Of a stretch of 25,151 nt of DNA, positions 6,902 to 13,802 are shown one piece after another. Every line of letters begins with the position of its first letter. Within the stretch, counting starts at the first letter, position 1. The notes below the pieces were generated by a model, which made no database searches, was not told where the DNA came from, and saw only the letters and a program-made list of their open reading frames with translations. The DNA comes from a virus. Where the stretch lies: IMG/VR virus record IMGVR_UViG_3300048930_001157, positions 1 through 25,151 of that record, one strand, 5' to 3'. The position numbers were made by a program, and so were the translations under genes.

Positions 6902-9085
6902 ATGAGTGATTTTGAAGGTCTTAGAATCAGGCCTAAAAACAGTGAATTCAGTGCAGGAAAAAATGAGTTTGAAGGTCTTAGAATTAGACCTAAAATGCCT
7001 GATTATCAAAACGCAGGAGATGATTGGCTACCTTTCTTAAGTAAAAAGACGGCTAGTGTGTTATCAGAATTGCCCGATATACCTACTAATCTTGCTAATC
7101 TTAGTGAAACAGGTGTTAGATGGCTAGCTGGAAAACTTGCTGATAATAACAATCCTTACAGAGACCTAGAAACAACGGAAGCACTAAAACATTTTAGCGA
7201 GCAACCGAATTATTTTAGAGAAGAGAATGTAGAACGCCCGTCTAAATGGATAAAAGAAGGATTAACAAACTACGATATTGATATTACCCCGCAGCCAAGA
7301 GATGGCTTGCAGAGAATAGTAGGTCATGGTATGGAGTGGGCAGCTCCAGGGGGATTACTTGGAAAATTTAGTAAAGTTAATAAAGTTGGTAAAAGTGCTG
7401 CTATAGAGGGGCTTCTTGGTAGTTTAAGCGGTACTGCTATCGAAGCGGGAGTTGACCCTTTAGTGGCTGATATATCTGCTCTTGGCATTCAAGGCGGTGC
7501 TTCTAAATCTCGGAATTTGTTAGATAGATTCTCTAAATCTGGAAGAACTGTTGCTCGCGAAGAAAAAGTTGCAAGGTTAATAAAAGATATTACTAAAGAA
7601 GAAGGTCTTACAAATTTAGAAAGATTTAATCCTGAAGGCCTTGATGTTATTCCCGTTACGGCAGAAGTAGCTTTAAATAGGGATATATCAAATTTACATA
7701 ATGCGTATGCTCCAAATCTTACAGGTGTACAAAATAAAATGGCCGCTAATGATGAGATTTTACGAAAAAAACTAAATGCCATAGGTGATGAGTTAAATCC
7801 AGCACCGATAGAAGTTGGAGAAGCAGGGAGAGAAGTAATTAGTAAAAAACTGGGAGAGCTAGAAAAGGTAAGGGAAAAGGTCGCAAGTCCATTGTACGGG
7901 AAACTGGAAGAATCACCTAATTTATATCCTATTGAAAATTTAAATAGTTATACAGAGCAGGCTATAGCTAAAGAACTTGGTGATATAGAAAAGGGATTAA
8001 ATAAGAATAAATCTTTGTTACCTGATAAATATAAAAGGCTAGCAGAAAAATCTAAAACAGAACTTACAGAGCTTGAAAAAGAAGTAAATAAAATAATTGT
8101 TCAACTTGAGCAACAATACCCTAACTTAAGTTTTCAAGCTAAAGATCAGATACTAAATGAATTAATGCCAGGTTTTCGTGGAAAAATTTCAAAAATTGGT
8201 GATTTAAAAGAGAAAATCGCCACTTTAGAAAGCGGAAATTATAGGCCTGGTCATATTGATAAAGCCATTACTGAAATCGGTAATAATATTACGGAGTTAA
8301 AAAGGTCTGCAAAAGGTGGTAATGAGTCGCTAATTAGGCATTTTACCAAACAGAAAAAAGCTTTAGAAGCGGATTTGGAAGCAACTCCCGAAGGATTAGC
8401 TCATCGACAAGTTTACAGGGAACATTCACCAGAGATTAATAAAATCAATAGAGATAGACTACTTAAAAAATTTGTATCAAAAGACGAATGGGATGTATAT
8501 AGAGTTCCTGTTGATGATTTACCTCGCAATATCATGGCATCGCCTAAGGCTAGTATAGCTAATTATATGGAGCAAGTGAGAGGAAAACCGGCAGAAAAAT
8601 TAACTAAGGCTTATTTTAGGGATATGTATCTTGGAAAAGCTATTGATCATAATTTACCGACTTATGATAAATCCAGTCAATTTTTAAGGGAAAGAGGTCA
8701 TAAACTTGATGCTATCTATTCCCCTGAAGAATTAGGGGTATTTGAGCAAATTAACGAATACTTGAAAAATAGAGCAGAAGTAGCCAGGGGCAACTCTAGT
8801 TTTGGTTCTGCTACTATGCCAAAGGAACAGTTAAAGGAAAGAGTACGCTCATATTTAGGGTCTGAGGTAACGCAGCCTTTATCCTTAGCAAAATATGTTC
8901 CAGGTCTCCCATTTAAACATAATATAGCCGGTTTTACAAAGCCAAATCGAGCTTATAACATACTAGAGCAAGCATTGACTGATCCTGTTTACGCTAGAGA
9001 TTTATTAACAAGAAAACCGGTTGTTTATACTAAACCTAATTATTTTCCTACCTTATATAATGTTTTAAATGGCAATCAGGAATAA
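6902..9085 (+). CDS. large phage internal protein, probable DNA-ejection protein
   Basis: 727 residues. The N-terminus carries the nonapeptide FEGLRIRPK twice (residues 4-12 and 23-31). Residues ~125-195 include a Gly/Ala segment (APGGLLGKF, then EGLLGSLSGTAIEAGVDP) of amphipathic, weakly hydrophobic type. Residues ~290-500 are strongly helical and charged with coiled-coil potential. The C-terminal ~200 residues (VYREHSPEINKINRDRLLKKF onward) form a compact mixed domain. No catalytic motif is seen. This is the last and largest gene of the plus-strand cassette; in podoviruses such a set of large helical proteins is injected ahead of the DNA and forms a periplasm-spanning conduit. That role is inferred from context. 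Confidence 0.55.
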   Translation: MSDFEGLRIRPKNSEFSAGKNEFEGLRIRPKMPDYQNAGDDWLPFLSKKTASVLSELPDIPTNLANLSETGVRWLAGKLADNNNPYRDLETTEALKHFSEQPNYFREENVERPSKWIKEGLTNYDIDITPQPRDGLQRIVGHGMEWAAPGGLLGKFSKVNKVGKSAAIEGLLGSLSGTAIEAGVDPLVADISALGIQGGASKSRNLLDRFSKSGRTVAREEKVARLIKDITKEEGLTNLERFNPEGLDVIPVTAEVALNRDISNLHNAYAPNLTGVQNKMAANDEILRKKLNAIGDELNPAPIEVGEAGREVISKKLGELEKVREKVASPLYGKLEESPNLYPIENLNSYTEQAIAKELGDIEKGLNKNKSLLPDKYKRLAEKSKTELTELEKEVNKIIVQLEQQYPNLSFQAKDQILNELMPGFRGKISKIGDLKEKIATLESGNYRPGHIDKAITEIGNNITELKRSAKGGNESLIRHFTKQKKALEADLEATPEGLAHRQVYREHSPEINKINRDRLLKKFVSKDEWDVYRVPVDDLPRNIMASPKASIANYMEQVRGKPAEKLTKAYFRDMYLGKAIDHNLPTYDKSSQFLRERGHKLDAIYSPEELGVFEQINEYLKNRAEVARGNSSFGSATMPKEQLKERVRSYLGSEVTQPLSLAKYVPGLPFKHNIAGFTKPNRAYNILEQALTDPVYARDLLTRKPVVYTKPNYFPTLYNVLNGNQE
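6911..6995 (+). repeat. duplicated 28-bp unit encoding FEGLRIRPK
   Basis: 6911-6938 and 6968-6995 are identical at 26 of 28 bases, the two differences being synonymous transitions, with a 29-base unrelated spacer. The protein motif is perfectly conserved between the copies. Confidence 0.8.
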
Positions 9086-9130
9086 AATTTGTTACTTTGG
9101 GTTGGATATTTAACTAATGAAATTATATTC

Positions 9131-9337
9131 ATGAAAAGAGGAGTTGTTAAATTTTATTCTACCGAAGGCAAGTATGGATTTATTAAACCTGATGATGGTT
9201 CAAAGGATGTTTTTGTTCATCAGAATGATCTTAAAACATCAGGTATAGAAAAGATAACAAAGAATCAGAAAGTAGAGTATGAGCTAGCAAGTAAAAAAGA
9301 AAAAGTATTTGCTATCAACGTTAAGATCATAGATTAA
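9131..9337 (+). CDS. cold-shock domain protein (CspA-like)
   Basis: 68 residues from the ATG at 9131. An upstream TTG at 9089 is in frame but would add 14 residues ahead of the domain's normal first residues, so I reject it. The protein is a single OB-fold cold-shock domain: MKRGVVKFYSTEGKYGFIKP contains the RNP1-type KYGFIKP, and VFVHQND is RNP2. Csp proteins bind single-stranded RNA/DNA as chaperones. The sequence is Lys-rich, with GIEKITKNQKVEYEL before the last strand, as in standard Csps. It lies 45 bases after the last ejection-protein gene on the same strand. No clear Shine-Dalgarno is seen. A phage-carried copy of a host-type gene is the likely origin. Confidence 0.85.
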   Translation: MKRGVVKFYSTEGKYGFIKPDDGSKDVFVHQNDLKTSGIEKITKNQKVEYELASKKEKVFAINVKIID

Positions 9338-9454
9338 TTCATCCACAAAAATCTTGATAACTTTGTGCATTATATTTGCTAGAGTAAGCTTGCTCGGGAT
9401 TTACAGGTAACGCTTAGAAAATAGGCACTCCAGATTATTATCAGTTAAATAAAA

Positions 9455-9931
9455 TTAACTTTCAATTTGTTGTTGATGGTTTAACACAAAATCAAGCAGG
9501 GCAAGACTATCGGCCTCATTATCGTCTATGGGAGCGAATCCTTTGTTTTTCACGGCAGTTATTACAGACTGCTTATCGGCGTTTCCTTTACCGGTAATGT
9601 GTTTCTTTATCGTTCCAACAGGTATGCCCGAGTATGGTATTTGGTGATGTTCGCACCAAGCGGTAAGGTGGGCAACAAATCCCCCGTATTTATGGGCGGC
9701 ATCAACGCCCTTATGAGCTCTTACTTCTTCAAAATAAATTGCATCAATTACCCCTAAAGTTGCCTTTAAATTAGTAAGCCATCGTTTAAAACGCAGGTAC
9801 GGCATGCCTCCGCCTTCAAATCTTCCGGTTTTAAAATTAGCAGTCCCAGAAGTTATATTACCCGATAAATCGCAGGTAGCCCAGCCGGTAGTAGTACCAA
9901 GGTCTAGAGCCACAATTATTGATCTGCTCAC
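9455..9931 (-). CDS. RuvC-like Holliday-junction resolvase (phage type)
   Basis: 158 residues from a GTG at 9931. RNase H-fold signature: first strand IIVALDLGTTTGWA with D10, a second acidic site AIYFEEV (E68/E69), and the C-terminal IDDNEADSLAL helix with D137/D141. Together these are the acidic residues expected of RuvC-type enzymes. The length is close to RuvC (about 160-190). Phage relatives cut branched DNA before packaging (family knowledge). The only minus-strand gene of the left half, it is separated from the structural operon by the toxin-antitoxin pair on plus. Promoter P3 lies immediately upstream; its -10 is only 13 bases from the GTG, so the leader would be very short and no good Shine-Dalgarno fits. 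Function confidence is moderate because the family is divergent. Confidence 0.75.
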   Translation of the reverse strand: MSRSIIVALDLGTTTGWATCDLSGNITSGTANFKTGRFEGGGMPYLRFKRWLTNLKATLGVIDAIYFEEVRAHKGVDAAHKYGGFVAHLTAWCEHHQIPYSGIPVGTIKKHITGKGNADKQSVITAVKNKGFAPIDDNEADSLALLDFVLNHQQQIES

Positions 9932-9984
9932 TTTTTTCTTTTTTATTATACCACAGAATATTTGTAGCCTTAAAAAATCATGTA
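9931..9984 (-). promoter_or_regulatory. candidate promoter P3, extended -10 type, copy 1 of a 54-bp repeat
   Basis: Read on minus, TATAAT (9950-9945) is preceded by TGG (9953-9951) and an AT-rich block. The 54 bases match 13698-13751 at 45 positions, and nearly all differences are transitions. It would drive the RuvC-like gene with a leader of under 10 bases. The upstream half is a shared segment that reads GATTTTT...AAATATTCT on minus. Confidence 0.7.
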
Positions 9985-9992
9985 AGTTTAGC

Positions 9993-10021
9993 TTGTAAGG
10001 AGATTATAACTTTGTTATAGT
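9993..10021 (+). promoter_or_regulatory. candidate promoter and operator of the toxin-antitoxin pair
   Basis: TTGTAA (9993-9998) and TATAGT (10016-10021) are separated by 17 bases, a plausible -35/-10 pair. A perfect inverted repeat, TATAACTTTGTTATA (10005-10019), overlaps the -10. An 8-base palindrome ATACGTAT (10023-10030) follows. Such palindromes are where antitoxin or toxin-antitoxin complexes usually bind to repress their own operon (family knowledge; binding here is inferred). Confidence 0.5.
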
Positions 10022-10051
10022 AATACGTATACTTCATACTTTTATAGTTTT

Positions 10052-10276
10052 ATGAAATCATCAAAAGTAACTGAAAAATATCAAGCCACTATTCCTCATA
10101 ATGTAAGAAATTTTTTACATTTAAAGAAAGGTGATAGAGTTATGTTTAAAATAGAGCAAGATAAGGTTGTACTGAATAAACTACCTTATATGGATCATGA
10201 ATATTTGGATTCTTTATCAAATGTATTGGTTGAATGGTCATCTTTAGAAGACGAAGAGGCTTATAATGACTTATAA
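10052..10276 (+). CDS. AbrB/MazE-type antitoxin
   Basis: 74 residues. The N-terminal half is a swapped-hairpin AbrB DNA-binding domain: KSSKVTEKYQATIPHNVR, then LKKGDRVMFKIEQDKVVL. The acidic C-terminal tail (about residues 45-74, many D/E and aromatic residues) is where antitoxins of this type wrap the toxin. It overlaps the toxin gene by 11 bases, the typical antitoxin-first arrangement. The ATG at 10052 has no Shine-Dalgarno, but the domain starts right there and no earlier start is open. Expected to neutralise the MazF-like toxin and repress the operon via the palindromes upstream. Confidence 0.85.
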   Translation: MKSSKVTEKYQATIPHNVRNFLHLKKGDRVMFKIEQDKVVLNKLPYMDHEYLDSLSNVLVEWSSLEDEEAYNDL

Positions 10277-10595
10277 TAAGTTTGATATTGTAAAAGTTCC
10301 TTTTCCTTTTACCGATAAACAAACAGTTAAAAGAAGACCTGCTTTGATAATATCCTCAGGTGAATATCAAATGAATTATAATCATTGTATACTTGCTATG
10401 ATTACAAGTGCAATACAAAGTTCATGGATTGATGACGTAATTATTACGGATATTTCAACAGCTGGGCTGCCTGTACCTTCAAAAATCAGATTAAAAATTT
10501 TTTCTCTGGACATTAGCCTTATATTAGACAAATTGGGTTATTTAGTAGATGAAGATAAACAGCTACTCCAGCTAAAGTTAAAAAAATATTTATAG
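10266..10595 (+). CDS. MazF/PemK-type endoribonuclease toxin
   Basis: 109 residues. The start DIVKVPFPFTDKQTVKRRPA with LIIS is the standard N-terminus of the MazF/PemK family, including the KRRPA segment near the active site. ILAMITSAIQSS (about residues 39-50) corresponds to the conserved second core strand with T-S, and IRLKIFSLDISLI (around 77-89) to the later core. Length matches the family. MazF toxins cleave mRNA at short sequence motifs, arresting growth. The gene overlaps the antitoxin, is intact, and ends 10 bases from the convergent end of the structural operon. It may stabilise the prophage or act in phage exclusion; the sequence does not decide. Confidence 0.88.
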   Translation: MTYNKFDIVKVPFPFTDKQTVKRRPALIISSGEYQMNYNHCILAMITSAIQSSWIDDVIITDISTAGLPVPSKIRLKIFSLDISLILDKLGYLVDEDKQLLQLKLKKYL

Positions 10596-10605
10596 TTATT
10601 TAATC

Positions 10606-10878
10606 CTAATTATTCTCCTGCGATAGCATAACCAAATAGGCTTTTTTTGCCCATTCTTCCCAGTTGTTGAAAGCAAGTTCTCCATCCTTTTTACGAGCGT
10701 CCTTATAGGGACTTGGTACTCCGGCAATCATAAATGGCGGGATACCGATTAAGTTTTGCGCCCACGCTGCCCATTTTGTTTCATCATGAAGCACAGGAAG
10801 AGGAAAATCCGAATAATCATCGCAGACCGTAGCTGCCCAGTATTTAATACTAATATATTTAGGATAGACGCTAATCAT
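10606..10878 (-). CDS. small Trp-rich phage tail-associated protein
   Basis: 90 residues, last gene of the minus-strand structural operon. Its ATG overlaps the stop of the tail-hub gene in an ATGA arrangement (10875-10878), so it is translationally coupled to it. The sequence has several Trp residues (KYWAAT, TKWAAWAQNLIG, NNWEEWAKKAY), Pro-rich turns and a helical end, with no signal peptide or membrane segment. I do not know a named family. Position and coupling suggest a tail accessory factor or assembly partner of the hub protein. Confidence 0.6.
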   Translation of the reverse strand: MISVYPKYISIKYWAATVCDDYSDFPLPVLHDETKWAAWAQNLIGIPPFMIAGVPSPYKDARKKDGELAFNNWEEWAKKAYLVMLSQENN

Positions 10879-12563
10879 GGTCGCCCGTCATCTATTTCAG
10901 CTAAAACAAAGGTAGTTCCCATCTGATAGCCGGAGCCGATACCTTCTGATTTGAAAGTAAAATTAATGTTCCTTCCCTGGACGCGTTCGTTAATAGCAGG
11001 TCTAACAGTATTTTCCTCTCCATCAGTAGTAAGGTTATAAGTGGTTGTTACGGGAGTACTTGCAGGATACTCATATGTATGGATGCTAACAGTCATTTTT
11101 ATTTTTTTTGTTCCGACAATATTAGGCTCTATTCTCTGTATACTTATATTATAATCAATTCCTGCTACCTGTTTTTGTGGGTTAAAGGTAGCATAAGAAA
11201 TTATAGGTGTGGTAAAGAAGGAAGGAATAGCTTTAGTTTGCTGGCCTACTTCTTTATAAAGATTTACCTGATCGCTGCCAACTTCATGTTGCCAGACATA
11301 ACTGTTATTATCACCTTCGTAAGGACTCAGGTTTTTTCCTATAGTGTACATATTACCACCGGTATTATCGAAATAACCCGCTGCCCTTTCTATATCCGTA
11401 TCATACCAGGTATTATCTACAACATTGTAAATAACAGCTCTGGTGCATCCAACGTTATCAGCTTTCCCTTTTTCAGGGTAGAACCACCATATTTCATCTC
11501 TGCTTACGTTTTTTACGCCAAAGACCCTCTGACGTTTATTCATATCGAGCGAATCAAAAAAAGTCTGACGATTAAGATTATTCTCAAGTGGAAGAACCAC
11601 GCCGTTGAATACAAAAAATCTTTGTGTTCCCGGCCAGTAGAATATTCCGTCATATTCAACTACGCTATTTGAAGATAGAATGGAACTATCCCTTGATAAT
11701 ACCTTTCTGCTAAAAGAAAGATCATCTATATCGGTAGTAACCTGATTATTGCTACCTGTAGTATTGCTAATAAGAACAACGGAGCCGAGTGTCCAGAAGA
11801 TTATTGTCGGCGAGTTTGCTCCTCCTCGCCATTCTGCACCGTAGATTACTTTATCGGTGCTAATATTGATGGAATATTTATCTTCAAAAAACAGAAATGG
11901 AAGTTTTAAGCTTGTTTTCTTACCGAATTTTTCTGCAGCAATTGAAGACCATCTAACAAGTCCATTGTTGCCGTAATAAAATAATCTACTTCCCGCGTAG
12001 AGCATTCCACCTGTTGCTTCCTTTAAAACAAAATCAGGAAAATTTACCTGAAAAAAACCACCGGTATCTTTCTTTGCCAAGATGGTAGAAATAGCTTCAC
12101 TGCTATTAATATCCGTATAGTTTTTCATACCCAGACATAATATCATTTGCGTTGGAAGGCTATTGATAATGCTTATTACCACAACAAATTGTGTCAAGGT
12201 ATTCGTAGGATTAGGAAATTTTGTAAAATAAACTGCGGTTTGTGCGCCGGCAGCATCATAAGTAACATCTATTAGGCTATATTTATGTTGCTGAGTAACA
12301 AGGGAAACACCGACAAAAATATGTTTCCCCCCAGTGCTATCATAGTATATAAGGCAGCTAGTCGGAGTAGAACTTGGCGGAAAATATGCCGGGACTGCGT
12401 CTATAGATATTACATAATTTCTTATTCCACCGATATTCTGAGGCCAGCCTCTAAAAAACCTGACCCATTGTCCACGAGTGCAGTAACTTCCTTGAAAAAA
12501 TGAACCATCACGTAGTATTCCGGGCTTATAGGTAATAGGAAATATCTGTTTTTGCGTAGCCAT
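10875..12563 (-). CDS. P22 gp10-like tail hub / packaged-DNA stabilisation protein
   Basis: 562 residues, beta-rich. Recognisable podoviral tail-hub features: GQWVRFFRGWPQNIGG near residue 31-46, the DEIWWFYPEKG block at 356-366 followed by AVIYNVVDNTWYDTDIERAA, and the C-terminal GYQMGTTFVLAEIDDGRP. These occur in the beta-propeller-containing tail nozzle proteins that plug the portal vertex after packaging (P22 gp10 type; motifs from memory). The protein should attach below the adaptor encoded just upstream (12567-13229). A GGGTA sequence precedes the ATG, and the stop overlaps the next start. Family-level call is good; exact orthology is unproven. Confidence 0.75.
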   Translation of the reverse strand: MATQKQIFPITYKPGILRDGSFFQGSYCTRGQWVRFFRGWPQNIGGIRNYVISIDAVPAYFPPSSTPTSCLIYYDSTGGKHIFVGVSLVTQQHKYSLIDVTYDAAGAQTAVYFTKFPNPTNTLTQFVVVISIINSLPTQMILCLGMKNYTDINSSEAISTILAKKDTGGFFQVNFPDFVLKEATGGMLYAGSRLFYYGNNGLVRWSSIAAEKFGKKTSLKLPFLFFEDKYSINISTDKVIYGAEWRGGANSPTIIFWTLGSVVLISNTTGSNNQVTTDIDDLSFSRKVLSRDSSILSSNSVVEYDGIFYWPGTQRFFVFNGVVLPLENNLNRQTFFDSLDMNKRQRVFGVKNVSRDEIWWFYPEKGKADNVGCTRAVIYNVVDNTWYDTDIERAAGYFDNTGGNMYTIGKNLSPYEGDNNSYVWQHEVGSDQVNLYKEVGQQTKAIPSFFTTPIISYATFNPQKQVAGIDYNISIQRIEPNIVGTKKIKMTVSIHTYEYPASTPVTTTYNLTTDGEENTVRPAINERVQGRNINFTFKSEGIGSGYQMGTTFVLAEIDDGRP

Positions 12564-12566
12564 AAA

Positions 12567-13229
12567 TTACCCTATATCTCTTTTTACACTGCGATCAATG
12601 TAACGATCTTTGGTCAAATTATTAGCAGCAGTTAAGCTTTCCTGATATAATTTTGTATAGACAGGAATTCTCTGATCATCTTTTAAATAAATAAGAGCCT
12701 CTAAAAAGGCGGCATAAAATAGAAGATCAGGGTAGTAGTCAGTTAGTATGTTTGTCTGATTGTCATTTGTAATTAAATCAGGTCTTGCTTTATATATTAA
12801 TCGATATTTATATGCTAAAGCTGGAGTTGGACTTAAAAACATTACTTTATAATCGTTATGACCTGGTGCTGTTTTATCGGCATAAAATAATGGCGGATTA
12901 TTAATGTCAGAATCATTAGCATTCCAGTAATTTATACAGAACTCATAACTTCTAGGAAACATAACTACACTATTCGTAAACACAGAATCGCCATCAGGTG
13001 ACCCATAAGTTACAGAGATGGTTTCTTGCCAATCAGCAGGTTTAAAAATCCGAGCAGTTTGTGCTTGAAAAGAACCATCTTGTGCTTTTTGAAAACCTGT
13101 AGTATTTAGCTCCTTCCAGATTTTCTGCTGAGCATTTTCAATAAAATAGGGAATAGAGGCGGCAAATTCAATGCTACCGCCTCTATTGGCATAAGCTATA
13201 ATCTGAGCGATAAGAGTAGTGTAATTCAT
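12567..13229 (-). CDS. phage head-tail adaptor-type protein
   Basis: 220 residues. The plan matches a widespread phage adaptor-type family (I recall it as DUF6682): an N-terminal helix FAASIPYFIENAQQKIWKEL, a beta region (TARIFKPADWQETISVTYGS, RSYEFCINYWN), a PPLFYADK / KVMFLSPTPA-x-AYKYRLIYKA segment, and a C-terminal helical DYYPDLLFYAAFLEALIYLK. Such proteins sit between portal and tail hub or form the tail tube top. Its gene directly precedes the tail-hub gene (3 bases apart) and follows a small tail protein, the expected order. Shine-Dalgarno is weak. The role is assigned from the pattern plus context. Confidence 0.7.
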   Translation of the reverse strand: MNYTTLIAQIIAYANRGGSIEFAASIPYFIENAQQKIWKELNTTGFQKAQDGSFQAQTARIFKPADWQETISVTYGSPDGDSVFTNSVVMFPRSYEFCINYWNANDSDINNPPLFYADKTAPGHNDYKVMFLSPTPALAYKYRLIYKARPDLITNDNQTNILTDYYPDLLFYAAFLEALIYLKDDQRIPVYTKLYQESLTAANNLTKDRYIDRSVKRDIG

Positions 13230-13244
13230 TTACTAATAAGCTTT

Positions 13245-13691
13245 TTAAGCTGAGGTAATTGTCTGCCAGGCATTTTTATAGGTTCTAAGAACTGTGTTGG
13301 TAACATCAAAATAAGTAAAACCGTTTACCTGATTAGCTGCAACTTCAACTGCATCTCTTGGACCCGATGGATATACAAAAGGTGCTCCGTTAGTAAGACC
13401 TGCTCCAGTGGCAGTTGTATTAACTGAAAGGATATTTTGCCATACTCCAGCATTATTTACAAAATCAAAAATCTGTAAAAACCCAGTTGTAATATTAAAA
13501 ATCACAGTCCCAGGTTTTACTTTATATGTAACATTATTTATTACGTAAGAAGTAACATTTTGTAATAAATCCCTTTGGCTAGTGGTAACACTAGGAAAAG
13601 CAAAGGTAGCGCCCTGATTATTAGTCCCGGTGGTTTGATCGCTAGTAATAGTAAGACCGCTTAAATTAGTAATATTTGATAAGTCTGCCAT
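13245..13691 (-). CDS. small beta-rich phage structural protein, probably tail/fibre related
   Basis: 148 residues, Asn/Thr/Val-rich, starting MADLSNITNLSGLTITSDQT. It looks all-beta, with YVINNVTYKVKPGTVIFNIT and FTYFDVTNTVLRTYKNAWQT segments, typical of fibre or head-fibre proteins. It has a good AAGG Shine-Dalgarno seven bases before the ATG and candidate promoter P4 20-60 bases upstream, so it probably heads a second transcript covering 13691-10606. No named family is recognised. Confidence 0.55.
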   Translation of the reverse strand: MADLSNITNLSGLTITSDQTTGTNNQGATFAFPSVTTSQRDLLQNVTSYVINNVTYKVKPGTVIFNITTGFLQIFDFVNNAGVWQNILSVNTTATGAGLTNGAPFVYPSGPRDAVEVAANQVNGFTYFDVTNTVLRTYKNAWQTITSA

Positions 13692-13697
13692 ATATTT

Positions 13698-13751
13698 CCT
13701 TTTTCTTTTTTATTATAACATAGAATATTTATAACCCTGAAAAATCGTATA
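13698..13751 (-). promoter_or_regulatory. candidate promoter P4, extended -10 type, copy 2 of the 54-bp repeat
   Basis: On minus, TATAAT (13717-13712) follows TGT (13720-13718). 45 of 54 bases are shared with P3 (9931-9984). It lies in the 111-base gap between the patatin gene and the small tail gene, the largest gap inside the structural block. It would start a transcript with a ~14-base leader carrying the Shine-Dalgarno of the 13691 gene. Confidence 0.75.
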
Positions 13752-13802
13752 ATTCCAGTGTGATAAGTTCTTAGAAGGGATTGTAATATATATAAATAAA
13801 AA

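Noticed and set aside
9361-9400. Near-palindrome GAGTAAGCTTGCTC (around 9380-9393) in the 117-base gap between csp and the RuvC-like gene, as a terminator
   Set aside because: No T-run follows on either strand and the palindrome has no loop; chance is adequate.
9804-9998. 64-codon plus-strand frame opposite the RuvC-like gene's start
   Set aside because: It is antisense to a clear gene, includes its promoter, and has a low-complexity Phe/Ile stretch; a shadow frame.
10043-10048. TATAGT as -10 for the antitoxin gene
   Set aside because: It lies three bases before the ATG, so the start would fall inside the gene; the pair at 9993/10016 fits better.
11079-11672. 197-codon plus-strand frame opposite the tail hub
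   Set aside because: Antisense to a well-supported gene; Ile/Tyr-rich composition typical of a shadow in AT-rich DNA.
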